Assembly: GCA_900769465.1 (NCBI GenBank)
Contig: CAAGGT010000057.1
Coordinates: 1 to 23,979, forward strand
Source of the DNA: Bacteroidaceae bacterium
GTDB taxonomy: Bacteria > Bacteroidota > Bacteroidia > Bacteroidales > Bacteroidaceae
Direction of reading: 5' to 3'
Length of the DNA stretch: 23,979 bases
A program made the translations under genes and the position numbers. A model generated the notes under the pieces. That model was not told the origin of the DNA. It made no database searches and saw nothing but the letters and a program-made list of their open reading frames with translations. Positions 14,204 to 21,008 of the stretch are shown here, piece by piece (position 1 is the first letter of the stretch; each line of letters starts with the position of its first letter).

Positions 14204-15526
14204 CTACATGTCATCGATTGATAATCCCCTGTATACAATGCTGTATCCTTTAAAGGAACCAACAGATTTAAAGAACAATTCAGATTTGTCCTTCAGAACT
14301 TGTTCGTCGAAGTTTTTCGCTTGTCGTTTCACTTCGATAAATTCAATCCTATTCTCCAGTTCGTCCTCTGCGACTATATCTATCTCGTTCTCACCTTTAC
14401 GGTCGTGCCAGTATCCAAGGCGAGTGTAGCTTCCAGACTCCTTCAGCACTTCGTTAAAATAACTCTCAAGCGACTTGCCGCTCACAGTAGGGAAATCACG
14501 CTCCGCTATCGCTCTCAATTTATCATTGCCACCGGCCTCGATGATGTGCATGTATTTGTAAATGAACCGGAACCAGAATTTCAGGAACTGATCGTTTATG
14601 GCATAATGTACATTCTTGTTGCTTGACTTCTCATAGATTGGCTGCATCTTAGTTATCAAGCCATACTCTTCACTGAGATTCTTCAAGTATCCTGACAACT
14701 CTTTTATATTGAGCGCATTTTCAAGTTCCGAACGTGTGTTCTTGCCTTGAGCTATGAGTGTCAGAATGGAAAAATAGATGCCATAATCTTTGCCGAACTC
14801 ATCGATGAGCATGTTCTTTCCCTCCTGAAGGAAATAGGAATCGCGTTCAAAGAACATGTCCATCATCTTCTTTTCTGTGAACTTCTTCCGGTCAATAAAC
14901 AACTCTACATACTTAGCTACTCCACCTGTCAGTGTGTATAGAGCCAACAGGTCTGATTTCTTGTAGTCAGGACAGTACTCCGACATGATCTCTTTAAGAA
15001 CAGACGGCTTGAAAGGTCGAACTTGCATTGTGGCTGTCTGTCTGCCAAAAAGCGGCTGCTTCTTATCCTTGAATATCTTATTCATCAGAGTGTTCACAGA
15101 ACCAGCCACGATAAGATTGATCTGAGCAGTATTTTTATAACTGTCCCATATGTTCTGCATATCGGAATAGATAGATGGATTTACTCTGTAGAAGTCCTGG
15201 AACTCATCAATAAAAAGGTTGATATGCCGAGTCTGAGACAACTCCATGATGAGCTTGAAGATCTCAGCAAAAGAAGCTCCCTTTCCGATAATCGGAATGT
15301 CGAGTTTCGAGCGGATCTCATCCGCGAATATTTCGCACAGATCAGCTTCAGCCTTACGAGCAACAAAAAAGTATAGCATTGGCTTCTTCTCGTAAAACTT
15401 CTTGATCATCTCAGTCTTTCCGATGCGGCGGCGACCCGTAATGATGGTAAATTGGGCTACTTCATGTGACAGTTCCTCAATTTCCTTCAGTTTTTCAAAC
15501 TCCTGCTCTCTATCAAAAAATCTCAT
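14204..15526 (-). CDS. AAA ATPase with C-terminal DUF234 nuclease-like domain
   Basis: The protein has 440 aa and belongs to the DUF234-type 'ATP-binding protein' family of Bacteroidota and archaea. Walker A is GRRRIGKT (31-38), Walker B is LFIDEFQDF (104-112), and the GSVNTLM segment follows as sensor. The middle part is a winged helix (NALNIKELSGYL). The C-terminus holds a PD-(D/E)xK-like core: NEIDIVAED and IEFIEVKRQ (about 385-412). The cellular role of the family is not settled; DNA-linked or defence functions have been proposed. It has its own promoter with tandem operators across the transcription start, so it is tightly regulated. Confidence 0.9.
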   Translation of the reverse strand: MRFFDREQEFEKLKEIEELSHEVAQFTIITGRRRIGKTEMIKKFYEKKPMLYFFVARKAEADLCEIFADEIRSKLDIPIIGKGASFAEIFKLIMELSQTRHINLFIDEFQDFYRVNPSIYSDMQNIWDSYKNTAQINLIVAGSVNTLMNKIFKDKKQPLFGRQTATMQVRPFKPSVLKEIMSEYCPDYKKSDLLALYTLTGGVAKYVELFIDRKKFTEKKMMDMFFERDSYFLQEGKNMLIDEFGKDYGIYFSILTLIAQGKNTRSELENALNIKELSGYLKNLSEEYGLITKMQPIYEKSSNKNVHYAINDQFLKFWFRFIYKYMHIIEAGGNDKLRAIAERDFPTVSGKSLESYFNEVLKESGSYTRLGYWHDRKGENEIDIVAEDELENRIEFIEVKRQAKNFDEQVLKDKSELFFKSVGSFKGYSIVYRGLSIDDM

Positions 15527-15542
15527 ATCTGTAACTTTTATC

Positions 15543-15571
15543 GTAATGTTTGTTACCGTAATGGTGGTTAC
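15543..15571. promoter_or_regulatory. Tandem GTAA-N6-TTAC operators
   Basis: GTAA-N6-TTAC occurs at 15543-15556 and again at 15558-15571, 15 bp apart, each an inverted repeat. The units are near-identical (CGTAATGTTTGTTAC and CGTAATGGTGGTTAC). They cover the predicted transcription start and leader of the ATPase gene, an ideal position for a repressor. Confidence 0.7.
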
Positions 15572-15578
15572 GATAATG

Positions 15579-15611
15579 CAAAGATATAAATTAATTTATC
15601 ATTTGTGCAAG
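15579..15611 (-). promoter_or_regulatory. Promoter of the ATPase gene
   Basis: On the minus strand TATCTTTG (15579-15586) is an exact -7 box with CTTG (15608-15611) 21 nt upstream as -33. The -33 box overlaps the end of the possible mini-protein gene upstream. Confidence 0.7.
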
Positions 15612-15757
15612 AAATCTTCTTTCTTGACAGGTCTGATATCTACCTTAAGTTTCATGCCAGTGAACTTTGCGATCCTAAAGAAGTAAGAAATGTAACACTT
15701 GTCATGCCTGAACCAGTAGTCGATGGTCTCTACGTCAATGCCATGCTTCCTTTGCAT
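15599..15757 (-). CDS. Possible 52-aa HTH-like protein
   Basis: The ATG at 15757 lies inside the end of the upstream 118-aa gene, in another frame, overlapping it by 23 nt, a layout typical of coupled translation. The 52-aa product reads IDVETIDYWFRHDKCYISYF, then FRIAKFTGMKLKVDI, resembling the second half of a Cro/C1-type HTH (turn, recognition helix, final helix). It would be too short for a complete domain, so it may be a remnant or a minimal partner. An alternative is that both frames once formed one gene split by a frameshift. Confidence 0.45.
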   Translation of the reverse strand: MQRKHGIDVETIDYWFRHDKCYISYFFRIAKFTGMKLKVDIRPVKKEDFLHK

Positions 15758-16091
15758 CCAGCGCCCGCGCAATGTCGAAAATATCCTCTCTAATAGAATA
15801 GATGCCGTTGAACCGGGAGAACATATGATCTAGGCTCAGTGCCTGACTGATCTTCCAGAATCCTCTGCCAAGCTGGATATCAGCGTCAAAATTTGGAATC
15901 CGGAAGGAGTACTCGATGAATCCGGAATCATCATTTGCGTCATACTCGGTGACATCAGCCAGGATCCTATCTTTGATTCTGAGACGTTCACGCAACTGCT
16001 CTATAGACTTTTCAAGGTATGCAATGGCAGCGGCCTTGTCATCAAGGTCATAGAAATCATGTCTCAGTATGTGGTCGACACATGTACTCAT
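15735..16091 (-). CDS. Unknown 118-aa protein
   Basis: I do not recognise this protein. The first half is a charged helix (AYLEKSIEQLRERLRIKDRI) likely to form a coiled coil. The second half mixes strands and helices and ends in FDIARALDAKEAWH. It has no signal peptide or membrane segment. It starts 10 nt after the stop of the 274-aa orphan, with which it forms an operon, and its end overlaps the possible HTH mini-gene. Confidence 0.7.
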   Translation of the reverse strand: MSTCVDHILRHDFYDLDDKAAAIAYLEKSIEQLRERLRIKDRILADVTEYDANDDSGFIEYSFRIPNFDADIQLGRGFWKISQALSLDHMFSRFNGIYSIREDIFDIARALDAKEAWH

Positions 16092-16101
16092 AATTACTGG
16101 A

Positions 16102-16926
16102 TTAATAGTATAGCAGTTTATCCTCTCGCCAAAGTAATACCTGAGCTGTGAATTCCATCAAGGATGCTACTGAATCATGGAATATGCTTTCATTTTCAGG
16201 ATAATTGACACTTCCCAGAATCCATTCATTTACACCGTTGGGTACATCACTAAAGTAATCCTCATATTCCTTTGTGCTAACATTAGGCGGCAGATGCATA
16301 TCGAATAGGTGAAAGTCGATCTCAAGGGTATCAATGTCTATATCGAAGAGTTCTTTCCATAGATCCTTCATGCGATCGTTATCTTTAGATGCATCGCAAC
16401 GTGATCGGGTGGCATTGTTCTCTCTAAGGAATTCTGCAATCGACTCCTCTGTGCAATCGTCGTCTTCTTCGGGACCTATCATAAAGTCTACAGGTTCCAA
16501 AGTCCCTTTAAGAATGATGTCCCAGGCCTTTGTCACATAGTAAAGCGGAGGAGCATAACAGCCTCCCTTGACTCCATGCAGTAGGCTCTTATCGAAAATA
16601 CCATCCTTTACCCTTTGCCTGAACTTATCAGGTAGGATATCTACAACACATCTGACACTTTCATAGTCCGTGACTCTCTTCCATTCAGTGAGATCCTTTT
16701 TGTATGCTCGATATGAAATGATCTTCTCGACCTGCGACTTAAAGAGCTGTGTGGCATCCTCTATATTGTCCTGTGCAAATCCCCAGTTATCTAACGGAGT
16801 CCCTGGCTCTTCAGGAGGGCAGATACTGCCATAAATACGGCCATTGTCACTGGCATTATACTCAAGCAACCCTATGAATCCTTTATACTCCAGAACTGGC
16901 AGGTCTGTATGCTGTTTCTTAGTCAT
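16102..16926 (-). CDS. Unknown 274-aa protein
   Basis: No family is recognised. The N-terminus (LEYKGFIGLLEYNASDNGRI, then IYGSI) and the acidic middle (PEEDDDCTEESI) are distinctive, and the C-terminus is helical with aromatic residues. No membrane segment or known catalytic motif is visible. The length, the open frame and a downstream gene only 10 nt away support it being real. The 16927-17033 spacer shows no convincing promoter box. Confidence 0.75.
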   Translation of the reverse strand: MTKKQHTDLPVLEYKGFIGLLEYNASDNGRIYGSICPPEEPGTPLDNWGFAQDNIEDATQLFKSQVEKIISYRAYKKDLTEWKRVTDYESVRCVVDILPDKFRQRVKDGIFDKSLLHGVKGGCYAPPLYYVTKAWDIILKGTLEPVDFMIGPEEDDDCTEESIAEFLRENNATRSRCDASKDNDRMKDLWKELFDIDIDTLEIDFHLFDMHLPPNVSTKEYEDYFSDVPNGVNEWILGSVNYPENESIFHDSVASLMEFTAQVLLWREDKLLYY

Positions 16927-17033
16927 ATTGAAGATTATTCAACGTTCGTTTTTATCCTGAGGCATTGTCCGATGTCATGAAGAAAGAAGAAATAAAATTC
17001 CTTGTCAAATATTCAAAACATAACCCAGATATT

Positions 17034-17264
17034 TTACCTTACTACTCGGAACTGTCGCTCACAATCAGCGCATCCCCACTTGGGATCCATGATGCGTCCG
17101 TGCTCATCTCTGGCAATGCAACATCCTCCTAGCATCACCTCGCCTCTAAGAGCACGTTCATAGGTTTCAGGGGACGGCATTCCGTAGATAATATCTACTA
17201 TCCTGCCACCGCACTTGGGGCAGGTCTTCGGCTTTGATTTAACGTCGATCAGCATTGTTTTCAT
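17034..17264 (-). CDS. Stand-alone zinc-ribbon protein
   Basis: The protein has 76 aa from the ATG at 17264, chosen because the -7 box at 17288-17295 excludes the longer upstream frame. The cysteine layout is CPKC, YGMPSPE, then MLGGCCI and CADC with a closing FRVVR. It matches residues 557-614 of the ADP-ribosylglycohydrolase fusion in order and in several non-Cys positions (IYG-P, LGGCCI, W-C--C). Both are probably zinc-binding modules mediating contact with protein or nucleic acid. A shared partner or substrate is possible. Confidence 0.8.
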   Translation of the reverse strand: MKTMLIDVKSKPKTCPKCGGRIVDIIYGMPSPETYERALRGEVMLGGCCIARDEHGRIMDPKWGCADCERQFRVVR

Positions 17265-17287
17265 GATTGTATGATTTGAATATGACG

Positions 17288-17295
17288 CAAATTTA
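17288..17295 (-). promoter_or_regulatory. -7 box of the zinc-ribbon gene
   Basis: TAAATTTG on the minus strand matches the consensus; the start codon follows 23 nt later. The only TTTG upstream is 14 nt away, shorter than usual, so the -33 box is doubtful. Confidence 0.5.
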
Positions 17296-17347
17296 CCTAC
17301 TAGGTGTGCCAAAGTACAGTATAAGCTAAAACTCTGTGTGCAGGTTG

Positions 17348-18685
17348 TTAAATGAAATAACACTTAGGAAAACGCTTCATTATCTCCTCTTTGTCCTTTC
17401 TGGTCAACATTCCCGAGATAGTCATGTCATCAATCTTGATGTTATCCATCCATTCGGGAAGATATACCTTGTCAGTAAAATCCAGCCAAAGGGATCGTAT
17501 GTGTGTCAGGTTTTTCAATATCTCTGGAACCTTTTCGACTTTCAGATGTATATCATTCCATTCTGCTTCTTCCTTGAGCTTTTTCAACATGTTATTTTCA
17601 GAATCATCCCTGCTGATGAACCATCCGAACTTCGGTGTCAGTGCGTAGGTATCCCTGTCTTCGCTAACGCCTATCATTCCCGCCGTCATCTTCATCTTCG
17701 TTTCTTCGACGACATTTCCTAGCGTATCGCACTTTCGTAGTATGAATGGAACAGAGACTCTTTCAGCAAGCATTGATTCCTCTATTGAAACCTTATCTGG
17801 GGTACGGCCATCCTTGCAGTACGGGAAGAACTTCAGGAACCATCCGTCTACCATTGTAGGCTCTACGTCAGAAGGTATGCAACCGCCGCCTCGTACAAGG
17901 TCAGTGCACCATGTCATTACTATGCTCTTCCAGAAAGTCGGATCCGGATATCCATTTGCAGTCTTTACGAACTCCTCAAGAATAGGGGAGAGACTGTCGA
18001 TCCACCAGTCAAGATCGAATTTTCGGAATTCCTGAACATTATCTGCAATCTTCTGCCAATCCTCCGGAGTCCCTTTCAGTGTGATATGAGGTATGCCGCA
18101 AATCATCTGAATCACGACAAACTCGAAATATGACTTTACTGTGTCCAGCAACGTGATACGGGAAGATATGGCTTCCACTGGAGTGGTTGTAGAGAAATCA
18201 GTTACAATTGCCGATGCAACTGAACCTCTAGTCTTCTCGTCGACCATCTGTGCAAACTCCCGTATGATATCTTCCCACTGCTCCGGAGCGAATTCTTTTG
18301 GCTCTACACGTCTTACCTCCAGAGTTTCCATTCCCTGATGGAATACCATTCTGTCGCGATATTTCTCTGGGTCAAGGTTGATATGGTGGCTGAATCCTTG
18401 GCAGATGAGACACCATATCATATCCGGGCTGATAACAACTGGTCTGTGCTCTGCATAGGCAGTCAAGAGTGTCTGATAGAACGTATCTGCACCGATATCG
18501 TATAACCCTTCATCGCACTTGCTTGTGGCGTATACGGTTGGCTTACCCCATTCCCATAGAGAATCCTCTGCAATTTCCCTTGGCGTAAGCACCGATTCGA
18601 TGTGGTCTTCAGGTTCCGGCAGGTCCCTATCTACAATGAATGTGATTGATCCTTCTTGCTTGTTAAGTATTATATCTGTACTCAT
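17348..18685 (-). CDS. DUF4419-domain protein
   Basis: The protein has 445 aa. Residues about 60-330 follow the DUF4419 family closely: FYQTLLTAYAEHRPVVISPD, GFSHHINLDPEKYR, TDFSTTT, LLDTVKSYFEF, CGIPHITLKGTPEDW, FDLDWWIDSLSPILEEF. The function of DUF4419 is unknown, though it is widespread in bacteria and fungi. The C-terminal 60 residues look like one or two leucine-rich-repeat turns (PEILKNLTHIRSLWLDF, LPEWMDNIKIDDMTISG), a possible recognition appendix. It has its own -7 box and no evident operon partner. Confidence 0.88.
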   Translation of the reverse strand: MSTDIILNKQEGSITFIVDRDLPEPEDHIESVLTPREIAEDSLWEWGKPTVYATSKCDEGLYDIGADTFYQTLLTAYAEHRPVVISPDMIWCLICQGFSHHINLDPEKYRDRMVFHQGMETLEVRRVEPKEFAPEQWEDIIREFAQMVDEKTRGSVASAIVTDFSTTTPVEAISSRITLLDTVKSYFEFVVIQMICGIPHITLKGTPEDWQKIADNVQEFRKFDLDWWIDSLSPILEEFVKTANGYPDPTFWKSIVMTWCTDLVRGGGCIPSDVEPTMVDGWFLKFFPYCKDGRTPDKVSIEESMLAERVSVPFILRKCDTLGNVVEETKMKMTAGMIGVSEDRDTYALTPKFGWFISRDDSENNMLKKLKEEAEWNDIHLKVEKVPEILKNLTHIRSLWLDFTDKVYLPEWMDNIKIDDMTISGMLTRKDKEEIMKRFPKCYFI

Positions 18686-18711
18686 AGCAATATTTGTTGT
18701 TGGAGTGTTTA

Positions 18712-18719
18712 CAAAATTA
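18712..18719 (-). promoter_or_regulatory. -7 box of the DUF4419 gene
   Basis: TAATTTTG on the minus strand is an exact -7 match lying 26 nt before the ATG at 18685. No clear -33 element is visible. Confidence 0.5.
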
Positions 18720-18745
18720 ATGAAATTAAATGTATTATACTATCA

Positions 18746-19111
18746 TCAATACAATCCTATAGTAGTCTGCACGACCTTAATGAGGAATAATGTGACGCTT
18801 ATAATGAGAAAGATGAGAAAGATGCTTTGAGTTCTTTGTTTGACCTCAGCTTCTGATTCTTTAAACTGTTTTTCCAAAAGTTCATATTCATTAGAATACT
18901 TCTGGCCATTCATTTCTAATGCTTTCAGCTGCTCGTACAGTTCGTCACTTCTACGCATATTGCTGCGATTGAATATCAAGATGAATGGCGACATGATAAG
19001 CAGTAATAGCAAAAATAGTATTGTTGTATATAATGTTCCTATAGCGGCACAAAGTGATGGGCCGAACATAACGATGCCTAAAATCAGGATTATAATTACA
19101 CCTATGAACAT
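18746..19111 (-). CDS. Membrane protein with coiled-coil loop
   Basis: The 121-aa protein has three hydrophobic segments: about 1-20, 25-47 and 97-118. Between the second and third lies a charged helical loop of about 48 residues (DELYEQLKALEMNGQ, ELLEKQFKESEAEV) likely to form a coiled coil. There is no known family or signal-peptide pattern. It lies 30 nt after the 93-aa membrane protein gene, so the two probably form one membrane complex (inference). Confidence 0.72.
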   Translation of the reverse strand: MFIGVIIILILGIVMFGPSLCAAIGTLYTTILFLLLLLIMSPFILIFNRSNMRRSDELYEQLKALEMNGQKYSNEYELLEKQFKESEAEVKQRTQSIFLIFLIISVTLFLIKVVQTTIGLY

Positions 19112-19141
19112 TTCGTTTTCTTTTATGTATATGCTTTTTGA

Positions 19142-19423
19142 TTAGAAAAATAATATTTCCAGAGCCTTTAGAGCAGCTGGTATAAGCTCCAATTCGATGA
19201 TACCCCATATAGCTAATCCACCCAGTGCAAACAGGCAGGCGAATCCCAGGATCGTGTCCGAATCCCATTCGATGGACTTGATCTCATCTCTGCTCTCTTT
19301 TACAAACAGGCCTGCAAGAAATGACGGGATCGCAGCACTGAACATAAAGAGCATCTTTATCAATCCTACAGTGAGATATACCACTGCAATGATTAGTATT
19401 CCTAAACCAACAATAGTACTCAT
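19142..19423 (-). CDS. Small membrane protein
   Basis: The protein has 93 aa with hydrophobic helices at about 4-21, 24-40 and 58-88. A charged cytoplasmic-type loop (KESRDEIKSIEWDSD) sits between the second and third. I recognise no family. It follows the 83-aa orphan by 21 nt and precedes the 121-aa membrane protein by 30 nt, all in one direction from a single promoter. Confidence 0.7.
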   Translation of the reverse strand: MSTIVGLGILIIAVVYLTVGLIKMLFMFSAAIPSFLAGLFVKESRDEIKSIEWDSDTILGFACLFALGGLAIWGIIELELIPAALKALEILFF

Positions 19424-19444
19424 ATCAGTAACTCATCTATAGCA

Positions 19445-19696
19445 TTAATTACTTGAATTCCCACCAACGCATGAATGACACCACTTCTCGCTGATATCCT
19501 TCCAGAAATCTCTACCCTGTGAAGTTGCCGACCAATCGAATGCCCTTGACAAGAAGTATTCGTCACCTCCGAGTATATCCCATAGATTTGCATCCAGATG
19601 ATATCCCGGACACTGTCTCTCGAACTCTAGATCGAACTCTTTTATGCAACTGTTTTCCGTCAGGAAACTCATAAACTCTTCAAATGATGGATTCAT
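19445..19696 (-). CDS. Unknown 83-aa protein
   Basis: The start at 19696 was chosen because the -7 box at 19740-19747 puts transcription after the longer frame's ATG at 19774. The 83-aa product is acidic, with SFEEFMSFLTENSCIKEF, an LDANLWDILGG segment and the end GRDFWKDISEKWCHSCVGG. It has no membrane segment. I do not recognise the family. It is the first gene of the set with the two membrane proteins and may be their cytoplasmic partner. Confidence 0.65.
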   Translation of the reverse strand: MNPSFEEFMSFLTENSCIKEFDLEFERQCPGYHLDANLWDILGGDEYFLSRAFDWSATSQGRDFWKDISEKWCHSCVGGNSSN

Positions 19697-19739
19697 ATCA
19701 TGCAACAGTTTAATTATATAGCTATTCTTAATCACGATG

Positions 19740-19747
19740 CAAAGGTA
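19740..19747 (-). promoter_or_regulatory. -7 box of the membrane-protein operon
   Basis: TACCTTTG on the minus strand is an exact match. Upstream lie two direct TTTTGACA repeats (19756-19773), which could be a regulator site. The -33 spacing (24 nt to the nearest TTTG) is loose. Confidence 0.55.
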
Positions 19748-19827
19748 TAACCCGTTTTTGACAGCTTTTGACAAAAAATATTTTTCTTCAACAAATCTTT
19801 ACTTTTTTTTCATCTGCATAAAATAGT

Positions 19828-19835
19828 TAAATTTG
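19828..19835 (+). promoter_or_regulatory. -7 box placed for a leaderless transcript
   Basis: TAAATTTG ends only 4 nt before the ATG at 19840. With the usual distance of about 7 nt from box to start, transcription would begin at or beside the ATG. The -33 region is a T-run (19803-19810). Confidence 0.5.
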
Positions 19836-19839
19836 GACT

Positions 19840-20046
19840 ATGAAAATTGAGGAAGCCATAGTCTATTGTCTGACCACTTCCAATCGTGGAATGCGGACGG
19901 AACAGATAGCTGACATGATAAACCGTCAGCGTCTTCATCTGCGTAAGGACGGGCAGCCTGTGACATCACAGCAGGTGTATGCTGTAATCTGCCGCTTCCC
20001 ACAGGTCTTCGTCAAAAGCGAGGGCAGGATAATGTTGATGATATAA
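19840..20046 (+). CDS. HARE-HTH-like small DNA-binding protein
   Basis: The 68-aa protein follows the HARE-HTH (HB1/ASXL-type) winged-helix plan: an EEAIVYCL opening helix, MRTEQIADMINRQRL, TSQQVYAVICRFPQVF and a closing wing GRIMLMI. HARE-HTH domains are thought to read or bind DNA and occur fused to restriction enzymes, sigma delta factors and chromatin proteins. Here it stands alone, three bases before the DUF2461 gene, so the two are certainly co-transcribed. The mRNA is probably leaderless. Confidence 0.7.
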   Translation: MKIEEAIVYCLTTSNRGMRTEQIADMINRQRLHLRKDGQPVTSQQVYAVICRFPQVFVKSEGRIMLMI

Positions 20047-20049
20047 TCT

Positions 20050-20742
20050 ATGAATACCATTCTTTCATTCCTCAGAGATCTTGAGGCAAATAACAACAAG
20101 TCCTGGTTTGATGCCCACAAGAGCGAGTATCAGGAGGCACGGGCGCATTTTAATGCTATCGTTGAAAGACTTATTGTAGGCATAGCTGCCTTTGATCCGT
20201 CTGTCAAGGGTGTTGGAATCAAGGAGAGCACCTACCGCATCCATAAGGATATGCGATTCTCGAGGGATGGTCTTCCTTATAAGACACATTTCGGAGCATT
20301 CATCTGCAGAGGTGGAAAGAAGTCCGGATATAGCGGGTACTATTTCCATATAGGAACCGGCAATGGTGAAGAGTATCCTTGCAAGAGTTTCCTGGCAGTA
20401 GGAAACTACTTCATGGAGCCGAAGGTACTGAAGATCCTTAGAGAGGATATAGAACTCGGAGGAGGTGACTTCGACAGAATCATCAAGGAGCTGCATCCAT
20501 CGCTTTCGCTTGACCAGGATCAGAAGCTCAAGCGTGCGCCTCTCGGATTCGATGCTGAGGGACCGTATATCGAATATGTCAAGCTGAAGAACTTTTGCCT
20601 ATCCGGAGCCTATGACGATGCAAACTTGGATGTAGATGAGATCCTGAAGGTGTTCAGGAGCGCGAAGCCGTTCTTGGACTATGTAAACCGCGCAATAGAG
20701 TATAGCAGAGAAGGAATTTATGTCTGCAGAAATATCTTATAA
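20050..20742 (+). CDS. DUF2461-family protein
   Basis: The protein has 230 aa and is full-length for DUF2461 (TIGR02453 type): LSFLRDLEANNNKSWFDAHK at the N-terminus, STYRIHKDMRFSRDGLPYK, THFGAFI, GYYFHIG, and PLGFDAEGPYIEYVKLK further on. The family is widespread in bacteria and fungi and biochemically uncharacterised. The conserved RIHKD-RFS-D-PYK block is intact. It starts 3 nt after the HARE-HTH gene, an association not typical of housekeeping DUF2461 copies. Confidence 0.9.
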   Translation: MNTILSFLRDLEANNNKSWFDAHKSEYQEARAHFNAIVERLIVGIAAFDPSVKGVGIKESTYRIHKDMRFSRDGLPYKTHFGAFICRGGKKSGYSGYYFHIGTGNGEEYPCKSFLAVGNYFMEPKVLKILREDIELGGGDFDRIIKELHPSLSLDQDQKLKRAPLGFDAEGPYIEYVKLKNFCLSGAYDDANLDVDEILKVFRSAKPFLDYVNRAIEYSREGIYVCRNIL

Positions 20743-20782
20743 TACAAGCCCTACCATTTTGACATGATAAGGCATGCCTGTG

Positions 20783-20802
20783 CTTCCGTTGGATATCGGA
20801 AG
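20783..20802. terminator. Hairpin between convergent genes, possible weak terminator
   Basis: CTTCCG (20783-20788) pairs with CGGAAG (20797-20802). No T-run follows in either direction. Its place between the DUF2461 gene and the convergent small membrane gene is the only reason to suspect termination. Confidence 0.3.
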
Positions 20803-20811
20803 GGAGTCGAG

Positions 20812-20964
20812 TTATTTCTTAAGTATCAGGTATGCTATAAGGTCTATTATTCCCCAGTATAACAATGTTCCCACCCCAAACTCCCAGGCAAAAATAAATG
20901 CCGGTATGATTGTGAGCAGGTGGCTGATGACAGCAGCAAATTTCCAACGGTCTTCTCGTTCCAT
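20812..20964 (-). CDS. 50-aa small membrane protein
   Basis: The ATG at 20964 opens a 50-aa frame with one long hydrophobic region in two parts: AAVISHLLTIIPAFIFAW and LLYWGIIDLIAYLIL. A charged start (EREDRWKF) gives clear topology. It lies 44 nt after the HD-hydrolase-like gene on the same strand and is probably the last gene of that operon. The frame remains open upstream into the HD gene's end with protein-like text (KEYIIGKSTCTN), so a longer form from a non-ATG start is possible. The plus-strand frame here is its shadow. Confidence 0.6.
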   Translation of the reverse strand: MEREDRWKFAAVISHLLTIIPAFIFAWEFGVGTLLYWGIIDLIAYLILKK

Positions 20965-21008
20965 GTTTGTACAGGTAGACTTGCCAATGATGTATTCCTT
21001 TGCTATAG

